Below, piece by piece: positions 55,091-64,000 of a stretch of DNA of 64,000 bases. The stretch lies in contig CM020506.1 in the NCBI GenBank assembly GCA_009823395.1, positions 23,050,501 to 23,114,500 on the forward strand, in the 5' to 3' direction. This DNA comes from Thamnaconus septentrionalis (lineage: Eukaryota > Chordata > Actinopteri > Tetraodontiformes > Monacanthidae). The position numbers and the translations under genes are program-made. Below the pieces are notes generated by a model, which saw nothing but the letters and a program-made list of their open reading frames with translations, was not told the origin of the DNA and searched no databases. How positions within the stretch are numbered: position 1 is the first letter of the stretch; each line of letters starts with the position of its first letter.

Positions 55091-55789
55091 TTCATTTGTG
55101 TTCTCCAAAAAGAGTTCGCAACGACACAGTGCTTTGTAAAACTCACCAGTTGATATAGAACAATGGCGCTTCTCAACTGGGATTGGCATTCAGAGTTACT
55201 TTGTGAAGGTGCTTCACAAGTCCACTACGTTTCTCAAATGATCTGCGCATTATTCGGAAATTGTCACTCCATTCTGTGTTCAAAACTCTTCATTAGCGTT
55301 GTGCTTTTTACTTCTATTTATCAACACAATAGAAGGAGTCAGTAGATACGTTTCATTGCCTTTACTGAAGTTTCATAGAATACAATTGCAAACCCTCTCC
55401 CACCAGTCTATTTTCCAAATTCGTAGCCACCAAGAACGAAGGGTCCGGATCACTCGCCATTGATGATGGCACAACATGTAGAATCGATGACATAGTTTTG
55501 TTGTAGCCCTCGAACAGCATATAGTGTTTTTGTCAGCCTCTCCAAATCACCATCGGTTTCCTTACTGAACAGCTACTGCGCTGCCATCAGCGGATCGACG
55601 AAAATACACACAATGTTACTCGTGATTTTAATGAAAGTAAAGAAAACATGGTCGCAGAGGGACACCAGCTGTCCCAGGCAGCCCAAATCAAAATATTACC
55701 TCTATGCGGTCTTTGTTTACTAATACTCGAAGAAAGCCGTACTTGCTGTGGGTCTCCGTAGCTCATAGAGGTAGACAGATAATAGATAT
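55091..55789. other. No gene seen
   Basis: Unassigned sequence leading into the LINE. A decayed upstream part of that LINE may be included from about 55,570 but is not readable. Confidence 0.4.
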
Positions 55790-55794
55790 TTTGT

Positions 55795-56464
55795 ATGTCA
55801 GTTCCAGAGGTTCCATTGCTGAACGTCGAGGGGAAAATCTTCTTTGCAGTCAAGGCCAAGAGACTGACTTTGTACATCACAGGAATTGGCTACATTGACA
55901 CCAACTGCCAGAAAGCAGAAGTGCCAGGTTTTCCAGGATGCGTGGAACACTCTTCAATGATTTGGGGGCAGGCCAGAGAGCCAAGTAGGAGAAAATCTCC
56001 ATGTGGTGTGGCTTGACCTCGCCAACGCTTATGGTTCTGTTCCTCACAGACTCATCAAGTTTGCATTGGAGTTCTTTGTCCCTGAGTCCATCAACACCCT
56101 GGTAACCAGCTAATTCACAGACTTCCTCCAAGACTTTACAACAGGATGACAGCAACTGGTAGTGGGCATCGCCATGGGGTGTTCCATCTCTCCTTTTAGT
56201 CTCAGCTTCTGAAATCATCCTCTGCGGAGCTCGACAGACCGTAGGAGGAATAAGACTGCAGACAGGGCAGAGGCTTCTACCACTCTGAGGCTTCATTGAC
56301 GATGTCACTCTGGTGTGTAGACAGCTCCACGCACTAGAAGGTGCCTGAAGAGGCTGGACGAACTGGTGACATGGGCACGGATGAAGGTGAAACCTTCCAA
56401 GTCACGAAGCCTACTGGCCAGCCAGCCCATCCAAAGCCAGCCACAGTCTTCAGCACCAAAAGCA
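55795..56464 (+). pseudogene. REL-type LINE reverse transcriptase fragment
   Basis: In shifting frames one reads LLNVEGKIFFAVKAKRLTLY and EVPGFPGCVEHSSMIWGQ. VVWLDLANAYGSVPHRLI (motif A, catalytic Asp) and LVVGIAMGCSISP (motif B) follow. GFIDDVTLVCRQLHALE, near 56,290, has FIDD as the catalytic pair of motif C, and LVTWARMKVKPSKSRS closes the fragment. At least four frame changes occur. The fragment ends at the A+T-rich start of the hAT-derived insert. Confidence 0.78.
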
Positions 56465-57479
56465 ACTATTTTATTTATTTATTTATTCTTTACAAAATGC
56501 CGGCACAAGACATGAACATAATTCGCTTAAACAGTGATTTAACAGTGTCAGACTCTCGTAACATTCACAACAAAAATGCAAATAATGTTGCTTTATAAGT
56601 TTCTTGTAAGCTTAAACCAAATATCAGTCAATTGTTGAACACTCTTTTCCCTAAATATATACTGTATATAGTCATCTTTCGAAAATAGGCATGTATGCCT
56701 AGATAACATTTTGAAAATATTCGTACTGTAAATTAGGCAGAGAGTACACAGAATAAACATCAACAGTTTTTATGCAAGGATATGAGCATATCTGCTCTTG
56801 AATTGACTGTCACTGTCTCATCATCGCCATCATCATTTTCTAAAATGTATGAAAAGGAAAATATTTCTCTGTAGCTCAGCATAAATAATCAAAAACTGCA
56901 TGCTGCTTGCAGGCTGACAGTGAGCCAAGTACAGGATATATTTAGTGTGGATGTTTACCGTCGCGACGGAGATCACAGCTGCAACAGCAGCGTTAGCAGC
57001 ATTAGCACTAGCACGTAGCCTATCGAACACTCCACACTACTGGAATTTAATTCCATGCCAGGTCGACAGATGTGTTCGCATATTTGAGGTATTTGCACCT
57101 CTACATGGGACAATAGCGTTGCACTGATTACATACGGCAGTGTTCTCATCTCTTTTTCCGAACTGGAGCCATGCTTTCGATCTCTTACTTTGCTCCATGT
57201 TTCCTCCTGACTAAGTAGATGTGCGTCGCAGTGTCCCTGACTACCGCAACGCGATGTGACATAAAAGGTACGGAGCGGTTACCACGCTCCTTGCACACAC
57301 CGCGGACGCGCCGCAGACGCTTTTCGTGTACGACGCGTGACGCGACGCGACCTGCCGCTGTGCCGGGGAATGAAAGGATCGTTAAGAAGAATCGATAACG
57401 TTAGGGGTGTACGGTTCCGATGGAATCGACCAATTCGAACCGGTTTTCAGTCGGAACCGGTTTTCGATTCCCACCCCTA
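56465..57479 (-). mobile_element. hAT transposon fragment inserted in LINE
   Basis: The right end is GATTCCCACCCCTA, which reverse-complemented begins TAGGGGTGGGAATCG, followed by AACCGG-rich subterminal sequence. Both ends of 57,399-57,479 are TAGGGGTG and CACCCCTA. A BED-finger coding start lies at 57,198. The left end near 56,465 is ill-defined and no 8-bp duplication is evident, so the element is probably truncated. Confidence 0.65.
57037..57198 (-). pseudogene. BED zinc-finger start of hAT transposase
   Basis: From the ATG at 57,198 the frame reads MEQSKRSKAWLQFGKRDE, then VCNQCNAIVPCRGANTSN and MRTHLSTWHG. The CxxC and HxxxxH pairs with the NTSN signature define a BED finger, the DNA-binding module at the N-terminus of hAT transposases. 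A TAG stops it after 53 codons. Further left, FDRLRASANAANAAV in another frame may continue it. Confidence 0.78.
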
Positions 57480-57489
57480 TCCATCACCC

Positions 57490-58522
57490 TCGACTACAAA
57501 TAGGTGAAGGCCAGATTAGTAATGGAACTTAAAGCATCCTCGGACTCAACAGTGAGGAATCCACATGTCCCCATCCGAACAGGCCAGAAGTGGCAGGTAG
57601 GCCCAGAGATTGCTGAGACTATCGGCAGGATCAAACACCAGGAGATCATTGGCAGGGTGCAAGTCGGGAGTAGAAGGGCTTGGCTGGTGAGTGTCTCCAC
57701 GTCTCTGGTCCAAGGCCACGAAGATGGAACAAAAGGCCACGGTCGTAGAAGAGGTGTCAAGGGCGAACCAAGAGTAATATACCATCAAGGCCATGTCACA
57801 AGGTTCTCAAGGGAGATGGAGCACATGGGAAGGCACCATTAACAGGTCCATCAGCTGGGCTGACCTGTGAAAGATACCACAGGCCAGACAGTGCAACCTA
57901 TGACACCTTGCCATGCCGCAGAAACCTCCACCAGTGGTTTGGCAAGGAGGAGAGCTGCCCCCTCTGCAACACACCTAATGCCAGTCTACAACAGTTGCTA
58001 TTAGTGTGCAAGACCACACTGACACAGGGATGCTACAGATGTATGTATGATCAAGTCCTGATGAAACTGGCCAAATTCCTGGAAAGCAGCAGACAAGCTG
58101 CCAACAACCAGCCTGCAGCCAAACAGCACTCGATGAGGTTTGTCAGGTCAGGGGAGTTTACAGGAGACACCAGCCTGCAAGGCCCAAGGAGTGTCTTTTT
58201 TTTTTTTTTTTTCATCATATCATTCAGGCCAGACATTGTGCTTAGGTCTGCTGCTGCCAAATCTGTCATGCTCATAGAGCTCACCGTCCCATGGGAGAAG
58301 GGAATCCAAGCTGCCTACGAGTGCAAAAGAGCCAATTACTCTGCTGAGTGCAGAGAGGCAGACTGGTACACCACCATCTACCCTGTGGAAGTATGCTGTC
58401 GGGTCTTTGTCAGCACATCACACGGCTGCTTCGGGATGTGGGAACAACCAGGGCAAAGCTCTAAAGGGAAACCAAAGTACTCGCTCAGGAAGCAGAGAAA
58501 TGAAGCTTCTGGCTGTGGCTGA
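57490..58522 (+). pseudogene. REL-type LINE C-terminal region
   Basis: The frame at 57,504-57,842 holds an RT-connection segment (VRNPHVPIRTGQKWQVGP). The frame at 57,908-58,522 has SCPLCNTPNASLQQLLLVCK, a Cys-rich motif missing the usual His, and a poly-Phe run from 17 T bases. Then come FRPDIVLRSAAAKSVMLIEL and TVPWEKGIQAAYECKR. The PD...E-L-T pattern fits a PD-(D/E)XK endonuclease. It ends NEASGCG and TGA. Confidence 0.78.
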
Positions 58523-58619
58523 GGAGGACTGATAACATTTAGGGGTAAAGGCAATGAGTCATCCCTGCCACCACTGCGCCGCCAGGAGGCGTTCCAGGGT
58601 TAAAAAGAGCGGGGCTCCC

Positions 58620-58660
58620 GGGTCATCAGCCGGGTAACGGTGGTCCCCGGCTGATGACCC
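58620..58660. other. Perfect 15-bp hairpin
   Basis: GGGTCATCAGCCGGG at 58,620-58,634 pairs perfectly with CCCGGCTGATGACCC at 58,646-58,660 across an 11-base loop. It lies between the LINE and an LTR-like block. Confidence 0.85.
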
Positions 58661-58766
58661 TGCAGCTGTCCCAAATGGCGCCAGAGGAGATGCGTCAGGC
58701 ATTTTTTTTTTTTGCCCAGCAGTTTTAACAACTACCTGTGCAATTAATGAGTTTTTTTGTTCAGGT

Positions 58767-58806
58767 TGTGACGCCCCCACAGTGGAGATTGTGTTGTGGT
58801 CGTGTT

Positions 58807-58843
<37 letters not shown>

Positions 58844-59207
58844 CTCTCTCTCTCTCCTCCTTTCTCTTGTCTATTGTGTTTCTTCCAGGGACTGCAGAGG
58901 CGGGGCGTATCAGCACCGCACCCAAGCACCGGTGTAGGCTATATACCTGCGATCATTTCCTGCTCTCACCCTCTCCTGTTCTCTCCTGCCCTCGCTCCAT
59001 CCGCGCAGGCACGTACACCATAGCTGTTGGCCAAGGCGCAGCTGCTTTGGCAGTTTGCTCCCTCCACACTACCATGCACACCATTGTTCACGCACCACAC
59101 GGTCTATTTGGTGACAATTGTTCACGTTTGTAAATAAAAGCACTGTTTCGTATATAACCTTGTCTCTGCTCCCGTTTTTGTTGCAGCGTACGAGCAAGGC
59201 TGTAACA
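58767..59207 (+). repeat. LTR-like block, possibly solo LTR
   Basis: Starts TGTGACGCCCCCACAGTGG and ends AGCAAGGCTGTAACA, with TG...CA ends. It includes GGCTATATACC (TATA-like) at about 58,937 and AATAAAAGCACTG (polyadenylation signal) at about 59,134. A CT microsatellite is inside at 58,808-58,857. No coding sequence adjoins and no target duplication is clear. Confidence 0.5.
58808..58857 (+). repeat. (CT)n microsatellite
   Basis: About 24 CT units with one GT interruption. Confidence 0.93.
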
Positions 59208-61090
59208 ACATGAAATGAAGTCCCGCTCCATGCAAATTTGAGTATATTATATTTCCCCTTTTTAAATGTCATTAGTACTTAGCGCTCACTTACAAGAGTA
59301 TATTTGCTGTGGTAGATGTGGGCTTCGGCTGTAAAATCACCAGTAATATGTTGTGTACATTTGTAAATGTCTGACCAATCCACTGACCTTGGTGCAGCAC
59401 ATTTGAAGAAATTGAAGACCAGTACTGACATAACATCGTTGTTGTATCGCACTTTGACAAAAGAGGTTAACTGGAAATTAACACGCTGAAAAGACTGATT
59501 TCGCCCCCTAGTGTTGGAGAGGAGGACACGTTCCAGTCAATAATTGGATTTCCTCAGCTGCATGTATACTGCATGTATGCAAGGAGAGAAGTACGATTAG
59601 ATGAGAAAACCGGATTTTGAGCATAGCTCAATTAAGTTGTGCATGCAAACATAAACTAGTGACAAATCTAGCAACTTTTCCTGGTGTTATAGGAGACTTT
59701 TGTGGTATTTTGGAGGCTGACAGGACAGCATGTATCGTTCCTCAGCAGCTTCTGTTCTCAGTGAGCAGTGGGTGCTTCCGCGAGCCCCTCCCCGCCCCAA
59801 AGTAGTCACAGGTAGTCACAGCCTCGAGCCGCGCGTTGCGCAGCAGTCTTGACCAGCTGCGGTGAGTAGAGGAGCAGAGAGGAGAACCTCACCACTCTGC
59901 ATTTAGGCAGCAAATGAGTCATGCACGCTGATCCCGCCCTTCCTTACAGAGCGTGATGTAAATGTGAAGGTTTATTCATTGTCACACTAAAATAAATTAC
60001 TACATTTGACTCACATAGCCTCAGTCACTTACTGACCTTTAAATCCAGGAAGAACTTATAGTCCAACAACAATTCTCTTAAATAAGGTGCTTAAAACAAA
60101 AAGATAAAGACATATGACACCACAAGCCAAAACTATTCACTAATTAATAAGCCAACGATACTGTGCAATGAAAAATAACTGAACTTCTTTTAGACACAAT
60201 TCCAGAGGCATCATCATCAAGCAGTGTCCATTTTCATCAAGTGCAAATTGCCAATTATGCAAATTAGGAAATGACGTCATTCATCAACTTCTAGCATCTT
60301 TTTGGACAGCCAATAGCGACTTGCCTTAGGAGTTGGTAACACTGGTCACTCATTGACACACACAAATATCACAACCCCTCCACACACACACACACACACA
60401 CACACGCACAGACGTCTGAGAGTTAATTGGACTTCAGCTTGTGCATTTGCATACGTTAGTGAGTGTGTGACAAGCTCGCCTCTCCCCGCTTATGCTAACG
60501 CGCTGCTGCTGCTCAGCTTCTAATTAAGATATATGAGTCACCACGTCTGGGCCCAAAGTTTGTGTGTGCGTGTGTTTGTGTGTGTCTTTTCATAGTCTGT
60601 CACACACATGGTTGGCAGGCCTGAGTGTTTTTTTTTTGTTTTTTTTTTAATGCGGCCAAAAGAATTTTTATGTCTAATTTAAGATGTCACACATGCTTGC
60701 GCTAGCTTAAATACGCAAGTCTCTCTCTCTCTCACACACACACACTCGGCTATAGTAGCAGGCAGCATGTGTGTGACGGGGCACACTCACTCCCAGCGTG
60801 TGGCGCACCGGATAAAACACACACACACATGCGCGCACACACACACACACGCCACACTACTTTTCCCCCAGCTTGTTTTACATTTCTAAATGTTAAAGAT
60901 TCTTTTTTATCTGTTCACAGCTTGGCAGCGAGACCTAGGGTGCACACTTGGTCCCTGTAATGCTGTAAGCCCCACGCGCATACATACATTTACTTGCCTG
61001 CAATGCCCACTTCCGCAGGTGTCACCCATCAAACAGATGCAAAGGATTCCCCAGCATTATATGCAGTCCCTGGGCGGGGCCTGTTCTCAA
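59208..61090. other. No gene seen; CA-rich simple repeats
   Basis: Simple repeats: CA at about 60,382-60,404, CT/CA at 60,720-60,746 and CA at 60,820-60,852. The remaining sequence is unassigned and could be single copy. Frames of up to 75 codons have no recognised domain. Confidence 0.5.
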
Positions 61091-61488
61091 TGTGATCGGG
61101 TTTTTTGGGATTTATGAGCTATTGTTTTTGTTTCCATGTTTATATAAGACCATTGTACGGTTGACATTTCAGTTTTCTTTAGGTAAAATATATTGTGAGA
61201 TGATTATGGTTGATTTAACTGTATAATTCGCGTTGATTATCTAATTGATTGGTCACCTGGCTCAGGGGAGGAGCTTTACCTTTAAAAGGTGGCTGTTCTG
61301 GCAGTAGCAGACAGTGTTGAGCTGTGGTGAGCTAAAGCAGAGCTCCTCAGCTGTATTTGTTTTTGCCTGTACGTTTTGAATTTTTTTTTCAGATATTGTT
61401 CAAGCTTCGAATAAATTCCAAGCAACTCCTCAACTACGCCATCTTTCTATTTGTTTTTTTTTTTGTCCTTCAAAGATCCCACGAAACA
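61091..61488 (+). repeat. Gypsy 5' LTR, 398 bp
   Basis: Starts TGTGATCGGG and ends CACGAAACA two bases before the primer site. TTTAAAAGGTGG at about 61,281 is a TATA-like box and AATAAA at about 61,410 a polyadenylation signal, in the expected order. Confidence 0.82.
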
Positions 61489-61490
61489 TA

Positions 61491-61508
61491 TGGTGTCAGA
61501 AGTGGGAT
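61491..61508 (+). other. tRNA-Leu-type primer-binding site
   Basis: TGGTGTCAGAAGTGGGAT is complementary to the 3' end of vertebrate tRNA-Leu (acceptor ending CTTCTGACA plus CCA). It lies two bases after the LTR and overlaps the gag ATG. Confidence 0.85.
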
Positions 61509-62170
61509 GGCTAGTCGGAGGAAAATTTACCATCTTCCAAGACGCACTGGTCTGCGGTCTCAAAAGCAGCGACTGCAGGCACTGAGAGCAACTGCAGAAG
61601 TGAATCCAGCCTGGGAGTCGCTCGTCTCATCAGAGGATGAGTCTGAGGAAGAGACCAGGTCGGTCCAAGGAGCCATGGCAGGCGCTGCTGCCGCAAGCGA
61701 ACCAGGGGGTGAGCTGCTCACCCTCCTTAAAGACTTCTTGGCAGTACAGCATCGGAGAGAGGAGAAAATGCTGGCAGAGTTCCAGGGTTTGAGAGCCTCT
61801 CTTACCAAAACTGAACAGTTGCCTCCACCAGTACCGCAAAATGTCACCACAGTTCCAGCGCTGCATGGAACGGAGCCACGAAGCTGGATCCGGCCGGAGC
61901 AGCATTCCAAGGAGGCCATTGGGGAAGCCATCATCTTGGAGCAGCTACTTCGTGTGCTTAAGCCTGAGGTAAGAACCTGGGTAAAGGAGCATGAGCCAAC
62001 CGGAGGACTGGAAGCTGCCAAGTTGGCCCTACAATACATCAATGCTCGGAGAGGGGGGCCGACTGCGGCACGTTCCTTCAGTGTGACCCACCGACCGGCA
62101 ACTTTACCACCGCACCCTCGACTGGCAAGAAGGGTAAACAGGAGCTTTCAGGTAACAGCCTGGGCCCAAA
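61507..62170 (+). pseudogene. Gypsy gag with SCAN-like segment
   Basis: The start MASRRKIYHLPRRTGLRSQ lies at 61,507, in the primer site. An acidic stretch (SSEDESEEETRS), a helical part (LLTLLKDFLAVQHRREEKML) and then EAIGEAIILEQLLRVLKPEV with RTWVKEHEP follow. The last resembles the SCAN core, including the LEQxLRxL and WVxE wording. The capsid before it is unusually short, with an abrupt step at 'EPRSWIRPEQHSKE', suggesting an internal deletion. The zinc knuckle that should follow is in another frame. Confidence 0.8.
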
Positions 62171-64000
62171 CCATCAAGCGCTGGGTAAGGAAATCGTTTG
62201 TTTTTATTGTCAGCAACCTGGCCATAAAGCTTCTGTGTGTCCCGTGCGCAAAGCTAAGTTTAGTGGCGCCTGTTATGCTCCCCGGCCGGAGGTGCGTTCA
62301 CGTGAAGCCACCACACTGCACCGATACAAAACTGTGACAATAAATGGACAGCAGGTCACTGCTCTGTTAGACAGTGGAAGCTTCATGTCCCCGGTCAAGC
62401 GCAATCTGGTTCCAGTAGGCACTATGGATTATAAAAGACAAGAGAACATTTTGTGCGTACATGGAGATGAACGGCTCTACCCAAAGGCCGATGTGACTGC
62501 TGTTATCAATGAACAATCCTACTTGATAACTGTGGGGGTGGTAGAGGGCTTACCAGTGGATGCGGTGCTTGGTTGGGACTTGCCAATTCTACTGGATTTG
62601 CTACTTGAAACTGATCAGGCTGAGGGGATTGACTCTGGGGAACGTGGGGATGTATGTATGAATGTGGTTTGCCCTGTAGTCACCAGAGCCCAGGCGAAAG
62701 CCGGTGTTCAACCACTCCCAGACCTTGACGGTAGTCTGTGTGAGGGTGGAACGAAGGGGCCAAGAAAATCCAGACGTCAACGGCGCTTTGAGAAAAAACT
62801 TAAGCTGCCAGACCCTGAAAAGGGAAAGGCATCATTCAACAGCATGTGGGAAGTGCCTGACAATATCTCTGTGTTACAAAGGGGGGATGAAACGTTGAAA
62901 CCGCTGTTTGCCAAAGTGTTAGATGGACCAGTGGGGAAATGTTTGAGGAGAGAAAGATTTGTTATTGATAATAATGTACTTTATGCTGCCAATGAAGAAC
63001 ACAAACGTCTTGTGGTACCTGCAGATTGTAGGTCGCTTGTCATGCATCTAGCACATACATTTCCCTGGGCAGGGCACCTTGGCCGTCACAAAACATATAT
63101 ACGAGTCAGTGCTCGTTTTTATTGGCCCTCCATGTACACAGACGTACAAAAATATTGCAGCACATGTCCAACCTGTCAGAAAACCGGCATTATTCGAAGA
63201 TCTGACAGACCTTTTTTTTTGCAGCCCCTTCCGATTGTCTCCACTCCTTTCCGCAGGATTGCCAGGGACATTGTGGGGCCGCTGGTGAAGAGCAGTGGTG
63301 GTCACCAGTATATTCTGGTAGTGTGTGACTACGCCACCCGTTTTCCCGAGGCTTTTCCCCTTCGGACGATTACTGTTCCAGCGGTCATGCGAGCCCTGGT
63401 TCAGCTGTTCTCCCGAGTTGGAGTACCTGATGAAATTCTGACAGATCAGGGAACCAACTTCACTGCCAGGTTAATGCAGCTCTTTCACAAACAACTGGGA
63501 ATCACAACCATTAAAACCACGCCCTACCATCCACAGACTGATGGCCTTGTGGAAAGATTCAACCAGACGTTAAAGAGGATGCTGAAAAAGTTTGTAAACT
63601 ACACAGGCAAGGACTGGGACCGTTGGTTACCATTTCTGCTTTTTGCCTACAGAGAAGTTCCACAGGCTTCCACAGGTTTTTCCCCCTTCGAGTTGCTGTA
63701 CGGGTGGGACATCCAGGGCCCTTTGGACCTACTGAGAAAGGGCTGGGAGGCTCCGTCCACCTCCCAGAGTGACCGGAGCGTGGTACAGTATGTGCTGGAG
63801 ATGAGAAACCGACTGGCAGAATATCAGGAGGAAGCAGAGGTCAACCTGCGGGAGGCACAGAGAAAACAGAAGACCTGGTATGACCAGAAAGCACCACACC
63901 GTGAGTTTTTACCTGGCCAGAAGGTGCTGCTGTTACTCCCTTCCTCCACCAGCAAGCTCCTGGCGAAATGGCAAGGCCCATACCTGGTTCTCCGCAAAAT
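62090..64000 (+). CDS. pol: Gypsy zinc knuckle, protease and integrase (open to window end)
   Basis: One frame stays open from about 62,090 to the edge, over 630 codons. Domains in order: CFYCQQPGHKASVC (CCHC knuckle, about 62,193), ALLDSGSFMSPV (retropepsin, about 62,355) and AVLGWDLPILLDLL. The integrase H2C2 zinc motif follows at 63,050-63,185 (AGHLGRHKT ... CSTCPTCQK). The core has ARDIVGPL (Asp at 63,267), TDQGTNFTARL (Asp at 63,444) and VERFNQTLKRM (Glu at 63,552). KWQGPYLVLRK, the GPY/F-like turn, is at the very end. All three catalytic residues are present. It is in a different frame from gag, so a frameshift, real or programmed, is needed. Confidence 0.9.

Larger units (their letters stand above)
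55790..58530 (+). mobile_element. LINE with C-terminal restriction-like endonuclease, split by hAT
   Basis: RT fragments at 55,795-56,464 and a C-terminal part at 57,490-58,522 belong to one non-LTR element. It has an RT followed by a Cys-rich motif and a restriction-like endonuclease, the layout of the R2/R4/NeSL/Hero group. The intervening 1 kb holds a hAT fragment. I cannot place it in one clade. It has many stops and frameshifts and is inactive. Confidence 0.75.
61091..64000 (+). mobile_element. Gypsy element, integrase-before-RT type, 5' half
   Basis: LTR, tRNA-Leu-type primer site, gag with SCAN-like segment, zinc knuckle, protease and integrase follow in order. The protease runs directly into the integrase with no RT between, the Gmr1 gene order. 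It is a different lineage from the element at 39-46 kb: different LTR, primer and gag. The window ends inside the integrase C-terminal domain, so RT and the 3' LTR should lie beyond. Confidence 0.88.

Overview
The window reads as repeat-rich euchromatin of a ray-finned fish, most likely a teleost. Support comes from the mix of element families: L2-type and Rex1/CR1-like LINEs, a BEL/Pao LTR element, Gmr1-like Ty3/gypsy elements, BED-finger hAT transposons, a Harbinger-type MITE and a tRNA-derived SINE. Dinucleotide and GATA microsatellites are common. I recognise no host protein-coding gene, rRNA or functional tRNA gene. Nearly every translated stretch that makes sense is transposon-derived, and almost all are broken.

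Region by region. 1-2.85 kb is an L2-type LINE split by a Harbinger-like MITE. 3.4-4.7 kb is an unclassified repeat (here called family X) split by a hAT element with a perfect 8-bp target duplication. 4.7-5.85 kb holds inverted pieces of a Gmr1-like gypsy pol. At 5,850-26,400 a 20.5-kb block sits inside the integrase reading frame of that element, flanked by the 7-bp duplication CCTTGAA. The block is a nest: an L2 LINE contains a Rex1/CR1-like LINE, which contains a BEL/Pao element. The BEL/Pao element in turn contains a second nearly full-length L2 (7-bp duplication) and a SINE (14-bp duplication). The integrase frame resumes at 26,401.

26.8-30.8 kb is mostly sequence I cannot assign, with small hAT-like remnants. 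30.8-39.2 kb is a mosaic of family X copies, a gypsy gag fragment and a MITE. 39.26-46.73 kb is a Gmr1-like element with gene order gag-protease-integrase-RT-RNase H (integrase before RT). Its 5' part is tandemly duplicated, and it carries several stops and frameshifts. 46.7-50.2 kb holds more family X, an LTR-like block and a 5'-truncated Gmr1-like 3' end. 50.2-55.7 kb is mostly unassigned, with minisatellites. 55.8-58.5 kb is a LINE with a C-terminal restriction-like endonuclease, split by a BED-finger hAT fragment. 58.8-59.2 kb resembles a solo LTR.

From 61,091 to the window end is the 5' half of another integrase-before-RT gypsy element. It has an LTR, a tRNA-Leu-type primer site, a SCAN-like gag and a protease-integrase frame still open at the edge. 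This is the least damaged pol in the window. The genes do not form a pathway; what they record is an insertion history, and the target-site duplications let much of it be ordered.
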